Assembly: GCF_016921195.1 (NCBI RefSeq)
Contig: NZ_JAFGYF010000001.1
Coordinates: 558,001-622,000 of the forward strand
From: Cellulosimicrobium cellulans
Lineage (GTDB): Bacteria; Actinomycetota; Actinomycetes; Actinomycetales; Cellulomonadaceae
Direction of reading: 5' to 3'
Length of the DNA stretch: 64,000 nt
Shown here: piece after piece, positions 50,848 through 59,738 of the stretch
Layout: each line of letters starts with the position of its first letter
Position numbering within the stretch: the stretch's first letter is position 1
Program-made: the position numbers and the translations under genes
The notes under the pieces: generated by a model
What the model saw: only the letters and a program-made list of their open reading frames with translations
What the model was told of the DNA's origin: nothing
The model's database searches: none

Positions 50848-52464
50848 TCAGGACGGGGTGAGGAGGTCCTGCTCCGCCACGGCGTCGAGGCTCAGCGTCC
50901 GGTACCCGTGGGTCTCGAAGAGGACCGTCACGCGGTCGTCCCCCTCGTACCCCATGACGGTCCCCGCGCCGAACTCCGGGTGCTGCACGGTGGTGCCGGT
51001 CGACCAGGGGGCCGCGTCGTCGTCGGCCGACCGTTCGGCCGCCGTGCCGGCCCAGCACGTGTCGCAACGGCCGCACGGATCGGGCAGGTCCTCCCCGAGG
51101 TAGGCGAGCAGGAACTGGCGGCGGCACTGCGCCGTCTCGGCGTACGCGCGCATCATCTCCAGGCGCGAGTCGTCGACCCGGCGCCGGGCCTCGGCGAGGT
51201 CTCGCGCGGTGTCGGCCACCGCGGCCGGACGCGCGTCGTCCCCGGCGAGAGCGCGCGCGTCCTCGACGAGCGCGCGCAGGCGCGCGAGGCGCCGGGGCAG
51301 GCGGGCCCGACCGTCGGCCGCACGGGTGCTCGACGTCCCGGGGCCGAGGGCACGAGCGACCTCGCGCAGGTCGTCGCGGTCGGGCACGCTCACGGCGAAG
51401 AAGCGCTGGAGCCCCAGGTCCTCGGGGCGGTAGAAGAGCACCGCGACGGCGGGCTCGCCGTCGCGCCCGGCGCGTCCCACCTCCTGGTAGTAGGAGTCCG
51501 GCGAGCCGGGGACGTCGGCGTGCACGACGAACCGCACGTCCGGCTTGTCGATGCCCATGCCGAACGCGGACGTCGCGACGACGACGTCCACCTCGTCCTC
51601 GGTGAAGCGCCTCTGGGCCTCGTCACGCTCGGCCCGCCGCAGCCCGCCGTGGTAGGCCGCGGTGCGCAGGCCCGCCTCCGCGAGCGCGTCGGCGACCTCG
51701 GTCGTGCGACGCCGCGTGCCCACGTAGACGATCCCCACGCCGTGCTCGGCCTCCGCGCGGACGCGCTCGACGACCGCGCGGTCCTTGTCCGCCGCCTCGA
51801 CGGTGCGCACGACCTCGAGCGCGATCCCCGGGCGGGCGAACCCGCGGACGATCACCGCGGCGTCGCGCAGGTGCAGGCGCTCCGCCACGTCCTCGCGCAC
51901 GGGCGGGGACGCCGTCGCGGTGAGGGCGAGCACGGGCGGCCGCGGGTCGAGCGTGTCGAGGCGCTCGCCGACGCGCAGGTACTCGGGCCGGAAGTCGTGC
52001 CCCCAGGTCGAGACGCAGTGCGCCTCGTCGACGGCGACGAGGCTGGGCCGGGCGGCGCGCACCGCGTCGAGGACCTCCTCGTTGGCGAGCTGCTCGGGCG
52101 ACAGGAAGAGGAACTCCAGCTCGCCCGCCGCGGCGGCCTCGAGCGCGGCACGCCGCTCGGCGGCGGGCACCGCGGAGCTCACGGCCGCGGCCCGCGCGTC
52201 GTCGTCGCCGAGCTCGAGCAGGGAACGCACCTGGTCCTGCTGGAGCGCGATGAGCGGCGAGACGACGAGCGTCGGCCCGGGCAGCTCGAGTCCCGGGACC
52301 TGGTAGACCGCCGACTTGCCGGCACCGGTCGGCAGGACGAGCAGGACGTCGCGCCCGTCGAGGAGCGCGGCGATCGCCTCGCGCTGCCCGGGGCGCAGGT
52401 CGCGGTAGCCGAAGACCTCCCGGGCGGTGTCGCGGACGTCCGCGAGCGTGGGCTCGTCGGTCAC
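50848..52464 (-). CDS. recQ: RecQ family ATP-dependent DNA helicase
   Basis: 538 aa, GTG overlapping the stop of the pyruvate oxidase gene (GTGA). Motif 0 (FGYRDLRPGQREAI), Walker A LPTGAGKS, DEAHC, TATA, motif V SAFGMGIDKPDVRFVVH and motif VI QEVGRAGRDG are intact. A zinc-binding set C...CGRCDTC follows in the RecQ-Ct. The HRDC domain is absent; instead a short C-terminal beta segment (VQHPEFGAGTVMGYEGDDRVTVLF) resembles the tail of actinobacterial RecQ-like helicases. Works in recombinational repair. Coupling to poxB is unusual. Confidence 0.94.
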   Translation of the reverse strand: MTDEPTLADVRDTAREVFGYRDLRPGQREAIAALLDGRDVLLVLPTGAGKSAVYQVPGLELPGPTLVVSPLIALQQDQVRSLLELGDDDARAAAVSSAVPAAERRAALEAAAAGELEFLFLSPEQLANEEVLDAVRAARPSLVAVDEAHCVSTWGHDFRPEYLRVGERLDTLDPRPPVLALTATASPPVREDVAERLHLRDAAVIVRGFARPGIALEVVRTVEAADKDRAVVERVRAEAEHGVGIVYVGTRRRTTEVADALAEAGLRTAAYHGGLRRAERDEAQRRFTEDEVDVVVATSAFGMGIDKPDVRFVVHADVPGSPDSYYQEVGRAGRDGEPAVAVLFYRPEDLGLQRFFAVSVPDRDDLREVARALGPGTSSTRAADGRARLPRRLARLRALVEDARALAGDDARPAAVADTARDLAEARRRVDDSRLEMMRAYAETAQCRRQFLLAYLGEDLPDPCGRCDTCWAGTAAERSADDDAAPWSTGTTVQHPEFGAGTVMGYEGDDRVTVLFETHGYRTLSLDAVAEQDLLTPS

Positions 52465-54257
52465 GGGCGGGGCACGTTGCGCAGGTTGGCGCGGGCCATC
52501 GAGACGACCTCGCCCATGCCGCCGCCGAGGACCTCCTTGCTCATCGCGACCGCGAACCCGCGGACCTGGCCCGCGGTGATGTTCGGCGGGATCGAGAGCG
52601 CGCGGGGGTCGGTGACGACGTCGACGAGCGCCGGCCCGGGCCGGTGCAGCGCCTCCTGGAGCGCGCGGCGCAGGTCCTTGGGCTTCTCCACGCGCACCGC
52701 CGGGATGCCGACGGCGTTCGCGACCGCGGCGTAGTCGACCTGCGGTGACTCGGTGCCGAACATCGGCAGCCCGTCGACGAGCATCTCGAGGCGCACCATG
52801 CCGAGGCTCGCGTTGTCGAAGAGGACGACCTTGACCGGCAGGTCGTAGTGCTTGAGCGTGACGAGCTCGCCGAGCAGCATCGAGAGCCCGCCGTCGCCGG
52901 ACATCGCGACGACCTGGCGGCCGGGTTGCGAGGCGGCGACGCCGATGGCGTGGGGGAGCGCGTTGGCCATCGAGCCGTGGAGGAACGACCCGATGACGCG
53001 GCGCTTCCCGTTGGGCGTGATGTAGCGCGCCGCCCACACGTTGCACATGCCCGTATCGACGGTGAACACCGCGTCGTCGGAAGCGACCTGGTCGAGCGTG
53101 TCGGCGACGAACTCGGGGTGGATCGGCGTCGTGCGCTCGACCTTCTTCGTGTACGCCCCGACGACGCCGGTCATCGCCTTCTCGTGCTTGGTGACCATCG
53201 CGTCGAGGAACTTGCGCGACCGCGCCTTCTTCACGAGCGGCAGGAGCGCGCGCACGGTCTCGCCGACGTCGCCCACGACCGCGAGGTCCAGGCGCGTGCG
53301 GCGGCCGAGGTGGGTCGGGTCGACGTCGACCTGCGCCGTGCGGACGGACTCCGGGAGGAACTGGTCGTAGGGGAAGTCGGTGCCGAGCAGGATCAACAGG
53401 TCGCAGTCGTGCATGGCGTCGAACGCGGCACCGTAGCCGAGCAGGCCGGACATGCCGACGTCGAACGGGTTGTCGTACTGGATGAACTCCTTGCCGCGCA
53501 GCGAGTGGCCCACGGGCGCGGCGATCTTGTCGGCGAGCGCGATCACGTCGTCGTGCGCGCCGCGCACGCCCGCGCCGGCGAAGATCGTCACCTTCTTCGC
53601 CGCGTCGATCGCCGCGGCGAGCTCCTGGACCGCCGCGGCGTCGGGGACGACGCGCGGGGGAGCGGGCCGGCACGCGACGTCGGGCACGGCGGCGGGCGCG
53701 TCGAGGTCGGCGACGTCGCCCGGGAGCGTCAGGACGGAGACGCCGCGCGCGCCGTACGCGTGGTGGATCGCGGAGTTGATGACGCGCGGCGCCTGCTCGG
53801 CGCTCGAGATCATCTCCGAGTAGACGGAGCACTCCGTGAACAGGCGGTCGGGGTGCGTCTCCTGGAAGAACCCGGTGCCGATCTGCTTGCTCGGGATGTG
53901 GCTCGCGATGGCGAGCACGGGCACGCGTGACCGGTTGGCGTCGTAGAGGCCGTTGATGAGGTGGAGGTTGCCCGGCCCGCACGACCCCGCGCACACCGCG
54001 AGGCTGCCCGTGACCTCGGCCTCGGCGGCCGCGGCGAACGCGGCCGCCTCCTCGTGGCGCACGTGGATCCACTCGATCCCTTTGCCCGCGTTCTCGCCCG
54101 CGTTGGACCGGTGCACGGCGTCGACCACGGGGTTGAGGCTGTCGCCGACGATGCCGTAGATCCGCCGCACCCCCGCCTCGATGAGCTGCGCGACGAGCAG
54201 GTCCGCGACCGTGCGGTTGCGCTTGTCCTGCGGGGAGCGACCGATTCCGAACGGCAT
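52461..54257 (-). CDS. poxB: Thiamine-pyrophosphate pyruvate dehydrogenase (quinone) / pyruvate oxidase
   Basis: 598 aa, GGAGGT 6 nt before ATG 54257. N-terminal PYR domain with the ThDP glutamate (HVRHEEAAAFAAAAEAEVTG), a central FAD-type domain (IFAGAGVRG), and a C-terminal TPP domain, GDGGLSMLLGELVTL through VVLFDNASLG. The C-terminal region LGGGMGEVVSMARANLRNVPRP resembles the amphipathic membrane-binding tail of PoxB. It oxidises pyruvate to acetate and CO2, feeding electrons to quinone. It is the first gene of a unit with recQ. Confidence 0.93.
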   Translation of the reverse strand: MPFGIGRSPQDKRNRTVADLLVAQLIEAGVRRIYGIVGDSLNPVVDAVHRSNAGENAGKGIEWIHVRHEEAAAFAAAAEAEVTGSLAVCAGSCGPGNLHLINGLYDANRSRVPVLAIASHIPSKQIGTGFFQETHPDRLFTECSVYSEMISSAEQAPRVINSAIHHAYGARGVSVLTLPGDVADLDAPAAVPDVACRPAPPRVVPDAAAVQELAAAIDAAKKVTIFAGAGVRGAHDDVIALADKIAAPVGHSLRGKEFIQYDNPFDVGMSGLLGYGAAFDAMHDCDLLILLGTDFPYDQFLPESVRTAQVDVDPTHLGRRTRLDLAVVGDVGETVRALLPLVKKARSRKFLDAMVTKHEKAMTGVVGAYTKKVERTTPIHPEFVADTLDQVASDDAVFTVDTGMCNVWAARYITPNGKRRVIGSFLHGSMANALPHAIGVAASQPGRQVVAMSGDGGLSMLLGELVTLKHYDLPVKVVLFDNASLGMVRLEMLVDGLPMFGTESPQVDYAAVANAVGIPAVRVEKPKDLRRALQEALHRPGPALVDVVTDPRALSIPPNITAGQVRGFAVAMSKEVLGGGMGEVVSMARANLRNVPRP

Positions 54258-54418
54258 GACGTACCTCCAGCGGGTGGGCTCGGGTTCGTCTCCATCGTGC
54301 GCCGGGCCCGCGCGCGCCGCAGCATGAGGCGGCGTCTCGTGCATCACGGTCGCCGCGCCCCGCCCCGCCCCGCCCACCCCGCCCGCCTTGCCCGCCCGCC
54401 CGCCCCGCCCCACCCGGT

Positions 54419-54508
54419 GCCGAACCCGGGCTTGTCGCACCCCAGGGCGCCGAACCCGGGGATGTCGCCGGGTTCGGCGTACTCCTGGGCGACAAACCCG
54501 GGTTCGGC
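54419..54508. repeat. 90-bp tripartite palindromic repeat, copy 3
   Basis: Third copy of the 30-30-30 element. Centre is identical to that of copy 1 over the GCCGAACCCGG/CCGGGTTCGGC arms and the intervening GATGTCG. Outer arms pair through TTGTCGC/GCGACAA. It lies between two minus-strand genes (thioredoxin-reductase-like stop at 54544 and the poxB start at 54257), so it may end one transcript before the next. The remaining bases of this 286-bp gap are a C-rich tract (54340-54415). Confidence 0.82.
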
Positions 54509-54543
54509 GACGGCCCGGGACGTGGACGGCGGTCGGATCGGCG

Positions 54544-55518
54544 TCAGGGCCGGGCCGCTGCGGACGGGGTGCGGCGGCGCGCGACGGCGGCAGCGGCGTC
54601 GGCCAGTGCGAGCTCGCCGTGGATCCCGGCGCCGGCCATGACCCCGGCCGCGGCGGACGCGCCCACCTGCGCCATGAGGTCGCTCGAGTTCCCGGCCGCC
54701 CAGACTCCCGGGACGGCTGTCGCGCCGCGCGGGTCGGCGGGCACGAACCGCCCGAAGGGGTGCTCCTCGAGCGTGCCGCCGAGCTGCTCGAACAGCTCGC
54801 CACGCGCGACGAACCGCGGCCCGACGACGACCGCGTCCACCGGGAACGACGTCCCGTCCGCGAGCACGACGGACCGTACGGCCCGCCCCTCGACGTCGAG
54901 GCGCGCGACCTCGCCCTCCACCACGCGCACGCCGAGCGCCGAGAGCTGCTCCCACGTGGCGTCGTCGAGCTCGGGCGCGGTGTGCTGGAAGAGCGTGACG
55001 TGCGGCGTGAGCTGGCGGAACAGCAGCACCTGGTGCGCCGCGGCGGGCCCGGTCGCGAGCACCGCGATCCGCTGCCCGCGCACCTCCCAGCCGTGGCAGA
55101 ACGGGCAGTGCAGCACGCTCGACCCCCAGCCCTCGCGGACCCCGGGGACGTCGGGGAGCTCGTCGACCAGGCCCGTCGCGAGCAGGACGCGGCGCGCACG
55201 GACCGTCCCGCCGTCGTCGAGCGTGAGTGCGAAGCCCGTCTCGACGTCGCCGGCCCCGCGGGTCACGCGCGCGTCACGGACCTCGGCGCCGTAGCCCTCG
55301 GCCTCGGCGCGACCCGCGGCGAGCAGCTCACGCGGCGGGATCCCCTCGCGCCCCAGCAGGTTGTGCGCGCCCTCCGCGGGCGCGTTGCGCGGCTCGCCGG
55401 CGTCGAGCACGACGACGGAGCGCAGGGACCGCGCGAGTGTCACCGCGGCGCTCAGCCCGGCGGGGCCTCCGCCGACGATCGCGACGTCGTGGACGGTGTT
55501 CTCGGACATGGTGGTCAT
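54544..55518 (-). CDS. Thioredoxin-reductase-like FAD/NAD(P) oxidoreductase
   Basis: 324 aa, GAGGAGAGCC directly before ATG 55518. FAD motif VAIVGGGPAGLSAAV, a central NAD(P) domain with the redox pair Cys138-Cys141 (LHCPFCHGWE), second Rossmann motif VLATGPAAAHQVLL lacking the usual GxGxxA glycines, and VWAAGNSSDLMAQVG at the FAD end. Size and order match TrxB relatives, but the altered nucleotide motif suggests a ferredoxin- or non-NADPH-dependent member. It follows a methyltransferase gene 25 nt upstream. Confidence 0.88.
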   Translation of the reverse strand: MTTMSENTVHDVAIVGGGPAGLSAAVTLARSLRSVVVLDAGEPRNAPAEGAHNLLGREGIPPRELLAAGRAEAEGYGAEVRDARVTRGAGDVETGFALTLDDGGTVRARRVLLATGLVDELPDVPGVREGWGSSVLHCPFCHGWEVRGQRIAVLATGPAAAHQVLLFRQLTPHVTLFQHTAPELDDATWEQLSALGVRVVEGEVARLDVEGRAVRSVVLADGTSFPVDAVVVGPRFVARGELFEQLGGTLEEHPFGRFVPADPRGATAVPGVWAAGNSSDLMAQVGASAAAGVMAGAGIHGELALADAAAAVARRRTPSAAARP

Positions 55519-55543
55519 GGCTCTCCTCAGCAGGGGAAGGGGG

Positions 55544-56419
55544 TCAGCGGGGGCGGCGGGCGGCCCAGACGATGCGGCCGCCGCGCGCGCCGACGGTGTG
55601 CGCGGGTGCCGGGTCGGCGGGGCTCGTCGCCGCGACGACCGCGTCGAGCGCGGCGAGGTCGTCGGGGTCGAGGTGGTCGGCGAGGTGCTCGCGCTGGCGG
55701 GTCGTGGTCGCGTGCGCCCAGCGCGTCACGTCCGGCCCGGGCGGCACGACGGCGGTCGGCTCGCGCCGCTCGACGAGGTCCAGGCCCGCGTCGGTCAGGT
55801 ACGGCGACCAGTCGGGGTAGCGGTTCCATCCCGCCTGGCCCAGGGCACGCTCGAGGTGGGCGGCGAGCTCGGGGTGCGCGACGCCGTCGGGCGGGACCGG
55901 AGTGGTGGCGGTCATCTCGACGACGACGAGCAGGCCACCGGGCACGAGCGCGTCGTGAGCGTCGCGCAGGACCCGCGCCGGGTCGACGACGTGGTGCAGC
56001 GACGCGGAGGCCCACACGACGTCGGCGGCACCGACGCCCGGCCAGCCGGCGTCGAGGTCGGCCTCGACCGTGCGCACCCGGCTCGCGAGGCCGGTCCCGG
56101 CGAGCCCGGAGCGCAGTCGCTCGAGCATCTTCGCGTCGGCGTCGACCGCGACGACCTCCGCGTCCGGGAACGCGCGCGCGAGTGCCCGCGTCCCCGTGCC
56201 GGTGCCCGCGCCGAGGTCGACGACGGTGCGCGTCGGGCGGGGCGCGTGCGCGACGGCGACCGACACCGCCTCGTCGAGCAGCGTCCCGAACACCGACGCG
56301 TCGAGCTCGAGCAGCTCGGCCAGCCCGTCCGCGTCATGGCCGTGCTCATGGCCGTGCACCTGCGTGGGGCCGTGCCCGTGGTCGGAGCCGTGGTGGTGGT
56401 CGTGCCCGGGGAAGTCCAT
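55544..56419 (-). CDS. SAM-dependent methyltransferase with His-rich N-terminus
   Basis: 291 aa from ATG 56419; ATG 56455 would add 12 residues. Motif I VVDLGAGTGTGTRAL, motif II VVAVDADAKML and the post-I segment ADVVWASASLHHVVDP mark a class I methyltransferase. The first 30 residues are a histidine/aspartate tail (GHDHHHGSDHGHG) that could bind metal. Substrate unknown. It is divergent from an XRE-cupin regulator and co-directional with the thioredoxin-reductase-like gene, so the two are a probable regulated pair. Confidence 0.88.
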   Translation of the reverse strand: MDFPGHDHHHGSDHGHGPTQVHGHEHGHDADGLAELLELDASVFGTLLDEAVSVAVAHAPRPTRTVVDLGAGTGTGTRALARAFPDAEVVAVDADAKMLERLRSGLAGTGLASRVRTVEADLDAGWPGVGAADVVWASASLHHVVDPARVLRDAHDALVPGGLLVVVEMTATTPVPPDGVAHPELAAHLERALGQAGWNRYPDWSPYLTDAGLDLVERREPTAVVPPGPDVTRWAHATTTRQREHLADHLDPDDLAALDAVVAATSPADPAPAHTVGARGGRIVWAARRPR

Positions 56420-56454
56420 ACGTTCCACCGTAGGACCCTTCTGCGTCTGCGACA

Positions 56455-56478
56455 TAGGATCTTGCTCATGACGCAAGA
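56455..56478. promoter_or_regulatory. Promoter and dyad at the XRE-cupin start
   Basis: TAGGAT (56455-56460), 7-nt spacer, ATG 56468: a leaderless start. The dyad TCTTGC-TCATGAC-GCAAGA (56460-56478) covers the start codon and lies just upstream of the divergent methyltransferase, so autoregulation and joint control are plausible. Confidence 0.55.
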
Positions 56479-57043
56479 AGTTGACCTCGACGCCGTCGTC
56501 CGGCAGCGCATCCGCGGGCTGCGCCTCGCGCGCGGCTGGACCCTGGACGCCCTGGCGGCGCGGTGCTTCCTCAGCCCGTCGACGCTCAGCCGTCTCGAGA
56601 CCGGGCACCGCCGCATCGCGCTCGACCAGCTCGTGCCGATCGCGCGGGCGCTCGGCACGACGCTCGACCAGCTCGTCGAGCCGGTCGACGACGAGGACGT
56701 CGTCATCCGGCCCGAGCCCCAGCGCCGGCCGGGGGAGACCACGTGGCTGCTCTCGCGAGACCGTCCCGGGACGATGGTGGCGAAGATGCGCCTGACGCCC
56801 GAGAGGGCTGTCGGCCCCGAGCACCAGCGCGTCCACCCGGGGCACGAGTGGTTCACGGTCCTGTCGGGGACGGCCGTCGTCTACCTCGCGGACCGCCGGA
56901 TCCTCGTGCACGAGGGGCAGGCGGCGGAGTTCTCGACGATGGTGCCGCACTCGTTCGGTGCGCACGACGGACCGGTCGAGATCCTCACGATCTTCGACCA
57001 GGAGGGCGAGCGCGCCCACCTCTCGGGCGCAGACCCGTCCTGA
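56468..57043 (+). CDS. XRE-family regulator with C-terminal cupin domain
   Basis: 191 aa. Helix-turn-helix at about residues 10-65 (IRGLRLARGWTLDALAARCFLSPSTLSRLETGHRRIALDQLVPIARALG), then a cupin of about 90 residues with HQRVHPGHEWFTVLSG and VPHSFGAHDGPVEIL, both holding metal-type histidines. Such regulators sense small molecules. It is divergent from the methyltransferase/thioredoxin-reductase-like pair and probably regulates it. Confidence 0.92.
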   Translation: MTQEVDLDAVVRQRIRGLRLARGWTLDALAARCFLSPSTLSRLETGHRRIALDQLVPIARALGTTLDQLVEPVDDEDVVIRPEPQRRPGETTWLLSRDRPGTMVAKMRLTPERAVGPEHQRVHPGHEWFTVLSGTAVVYLADRRILVHEGQAAEFSTMVPHSFGAHDGPVEILTIFDQEGERAHLSGADPS

Positions 57044-57117
57044 CCGCCATGCCGCCGGAGCAGGGGTTGCTCCTCAGCCACGGCCCCGCCTGCGGAGAGA
57101 CCCCGGGCTGGGCGGCG

Positions 57118-58449
57118 TCAGTGCGCCGGCGCGACGTCCTCGCGGTCCGCGCTGCGGCGCAGCGACCGCAGGGCCACGAGCACGAGCACGACGGCGAGCG
57201 CCGCCGCCGCGACGACCACCTCGAACCCGGCGTGCGCGCCGCCGGCGTCGATGCGCGACCCGGCGACGGACGACCCGATGGACACGCCCACGCCGAGCGC
57301 CGTGCCGACCCACGCGAGCCCCTCGGTGAGCTGGTTCGGCGCGACGAGGTTCTGCACCAGGTTGTTGCCGTTGATGAGCGTGGGCGCGATGGCGAACCCG
57401 GTCACGAACATCACCGCGGCGAGGACGGGGATCGACGTGACGAAGAAGAACAGCGACACGCCTGCGGCGAGCGCGACGATCCCGATGACGAACCGTCGCC
57501 ACAGCGGCGACACCCAGTGGCGGGCGCCGTAGACGAGGCCGGAGATGAGCGAGCCCATGGCGAACACGGCGAGGATGACGCCGGCCGCGCCCTTCTGGCC
57601 CTCCTCCTCGGCGAACGCGATGGTCGAGACGTCGGTCGCGCCGAACACGATGCCCATCGCCACGAAGATCACGGCGAGCACGATCATGCCCGTCGAGCGC
57701 ATCGCGGAGCGCTGCTTCACCCCCGCCTCGGGCACGACGACGGGCGGCTCGGTCGCGCGCTGCGACAGGAACCACAGCCCGCCCACGACCGCCGCGACCA
57801 GGGGCACGAGCAGCCCCGCGGAGGGCGACACGCTCGTGGCGAGCACCGTCGCGAGCACCGGGCCGACGACGAACACGAGCTCGTCGAGCGCGGACTCGAG
57901 CGAGTAGGCGGTGTGCAGGCGCCGCGCGTCGGGCACGGTGTGCGTCCAGCGCGCGCGGACCATCGAGCCGTACGACCCCTGCGTCGCGCCGGAGACCGCG
58001 GCGAACACGTAGAGCGTCCACTCGGGTGCGCGCAGCACCGCGCACAGGATGAGGCCGCCGAGCCCGAACGTCGTCGCGGCGAGCATCGGCAGCATGACGA
58101 CGCGCTGCCCGGTCCGGTCGACGAGGCGCGCGATCTGCGGGGACACGATCGCCTGCGCGACGACGAGCGCCGCCGCGACGCGACCGGCGAGCGCGTACTC
58201 GCCGTAGATGCCCTGGATCATGAGGATCGTGCCGATCCCGACCATGGACATGGGCAGGCGCGCGACGAGCGCCGCCGCGGAGAACCGCCACGCGCCGGGG
58301 AGCGACAGGACGGCGCGGTAGGGGTTGCGCGAGGCGGGGGCGGCGTCCTCGGGCGGCGTTCCCGACGTCGTCTCCTCGGTCGTCAGGTCGTCCCGCCGGT
58401 GCTCGGGGTTCTCGGGGTCGTCAGCGCGCGACGGGGAATCCTGGACCAC
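57118..58449 (-). CDS. MFS transporter
   Basis: 443 aa, about 12 helices. Conserved helix 2-3 loop AIVSPQIARLVDRTGQRVVM and a central cytoplasmic loop (residues about 225-245, REKQRSAMRS-type). N-terminal 40 residues are acidic and soluble. GTG 58449 is preceded by GACACT with a 6-nt spacer; longer in-frame starts are compositionally non-coding. Substrate unknown. It is convergent with the XRE-cupin gene across 74 bp. Confidence 0.88.
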   Translation of the reverse strand: MVQDSPSRADDPENPEHRRDDLTTEETTSGTPPEDAAPASRNPYRAVLSLPGAWRFSAAALVARLPMSMVGIGTILMIQGIYGEYALAGRVAAALVVAQAIVSPQIARLVDRTGQRVVMLPMLAATTFGLGGLILCAVLRAPEWTLYVFAAVSGATQGSYGSMVRARWTHTVPDARRLHTAYSLESALDELVFVVGPVLATVLATSVSPSAGLLVPLVAAVVGGLWFLSQRATEPPVVVPEAGVKQRSAMRSTGMIVLAVIFVAMGIVFGATDVSTIAFAEEEGQKGAAGVILAVFAMGSLISGLVYGARHWVSPLWRRFVIGIVALAAGVSLFFFVTSIPVLAAVMFVTGFAIAPTLINGNNLVQNLVAPNQLTEGLAWVGTALGVGVSIGSSVAGSRIDAGGAHAGFEVVVAAAALAVVLVLVALRSLRRSADREDVAPAH

Positions 58450-58589
58450 CGTCCCAGTGTCGCACCCGGATGCCGTCCGCCCGGTAGCGAATTCGCGGCT
58501 CGCCGCGGGACGTGACGACCGTCTCGCCCCGCGGCCCGGCCCGCGCCCGCCGGTTGTCCGACGGCGGTGCGGCGGCGACGATGGGCGCC

Positions 58590-58895
58590 ATGACCGACAG
58601 CCCCGCACCCCGCGCTACGACCGTCACCGTCACCGACGCGGGTGACCGCTTCGAGGCCCGGACCGACGACGGCGTCGTCGCCGGCTTCGCCGCCTACGTC
58701 CGCGAGCCCGGGAAGGTGATCTTCACGCACACCGAGGTCGACCCGGCGTTCGAGGGTCGGGGCGTCGGCTCCGCGCTCGCCGCGGGCGCGCTCGACCAGG
58801 TCCGCGCGTCGGGAGAGCGCGTCGTGCCGCTGTGCCCGTTCATCCGCGCGTACATCGAGCGCCACCCGGACTACGAGGACCTCACGCGGCGGTGA
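58590..58895 (+). CDS. Small GNAT-fold N-acetyltransferase (YjdJ-type)
   Basis: 101 aa. Single short acetyltransferase domain: VIFTHTEVDPAFEGRGVGSALAAGALDQVRASG is the acetyl-CoA-binding motif, and VVPLCPFIRAYIERHPDYEDL the characteristic ending of this small subgroup (Acetyltransf_CG). Acceptor unknown. ATG 58590 has GACGAT 7 nt upstream; ATG 58581 is an alternative. It ends before a hairpin. Confidence 0.9.
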   Translation: MTDSPAPRATTVTVTDAGDRFEARTDDGVVAGFAAYVREPGKVIFTHTEVDPAFEGRGVGSALAAGALDQVRASGERVVPLCPFIRAYIERHPDYEDLTRR

Positions 58896-58954
58896 GGTGG
58901 AGCCCGGCGGTGGGTGACACCTGCCGGTGGGACGACCCTCGGGTGAGACGGCAG

Positions 58955-58983
58955 AGCGCCCTGGTCCGCAGGACCAGGGCGCT
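58955..58983. terminator. Bidirectional hairpin terminator
   Basis: Perfect 13-bp arms (AGCGCCCTGGTCC/GGACCAGGGCGCT) with a GCA loop, between the convergent acetyltransferase and lipoprotein genes. Confidence 0.88.
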
Positions 58984-59009
58984 CGCGTGCGGCAGGGAGC
59001 CGCGAGGGA

Positions 59010-59738
59010 TCAGGAGATGGTGCCCGTGCCCTCACCCTCCATGCGCTCGTCGTGCAGGAGCTCGCCCTCGGCGTCGACCGGGACGATCGTGCCGTCGAAC
59101 GTGATGGGCGAGCCCGGCTGGTAGCGAAAGTTCGTCGCGTAGGAGTACGACTGGCCGGTGCCGAACGTGTAGACCGTCGGCTCGCGGTACGCCTGGTCGT
59201 GCATCGCGTCGGCGTTCACGCCCTGCGCCTCGTACAGCGAGTCGTCGACGATCGTGTCCATGCCCTGCATGTAGGGCCAGTCGTCGTAGCGCTCGTCGAT
59301 GCTCACGAGGCTCGAGCCGAGGTCGATCGGCGCGCCCTCGTTCGTGATGACGTAATTGACGAAGACGATGTCGTCGCCCTCGGCGATGATCGGCTGGTTG
59401 CTCTCCGGGTCGACGAACAGGCCGTCCTTCGTCGCCTGCGTGACGCCCACCTGGTAGACGTCGATGCGCACGTCGCCGACGTTGAAGGTCGAGATCTGCT
59501 CGCCCGGGTTCGTGACGGGGTTCGCCCAGTCGGGCAGCTCGCCGCTCGAGCCGGTCTCCTCGGCCGCGGCGTCGTCGACCTCCTCCGCGTCCTCGACCGG
59601 AGCCGACTCCTCGGCGGTCGTCTCCTCCGGCGCCGGCGTCTCGGGCGTGTCGCCACCGACGTTGATGGTGCACGCGGTGAGGCCGAGCGCGAGCGCGGCG
59701 GCGACGGTGAGGCGGGCTGCGGAACGGACAGGACGCAT
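59010..59738 (-). CDS. Secreted lipoprotein, DUF4352-like
   Basis: 242 aa from ATG 59738 with GGAGCTCC upstream. Lipoprotein signal with lipobox LTAC (Cys23), an acidic Glu/Ala/Asp-rich spacer (about 28-65), then an immunoglobulin-like beta domain (FNVGDVRIDVYQVGVTQATKDG, IVFVNYVITNEGAPIDLG, SYSYATNFRYQPGSPITFDGTIVP). Such domains protect or scaffold at the cell surface; the specific role is unknown. Divergent from frdA across 238 bp. Confidence 0.85.
   Translation of the reverse strand: MRPVRSAARLTVAAALALGLTACTINVGGDTPETPAPEETTAEESAPVEDAEEVDDAAAEETGSSGELPDWANPVTNPGEQISTFNVGDVRIDVYQVGVTQATKDGLFVDPESNQPIIAEGDDIVFVNYVITNEGAPIDLGSSLVSIDERYDDWPYMQGMDTIVDDSLYEAQGVNADAMHDQAYREPTVYTFGTGQSYSYATNFRYQPGSPITFDGTIVPVDAEGELLHDERMEGEGTGTIS

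Noticed and set aside
49189-52734. A plus-strand open frame of 1181 codons over several minus-strand genes
   Set aside because: It is antisense to NfeD, the APH kinase, RecQ and PoxB, is Arg/Pro-rich without domains, and exists because stop codons are rare at this GC content.
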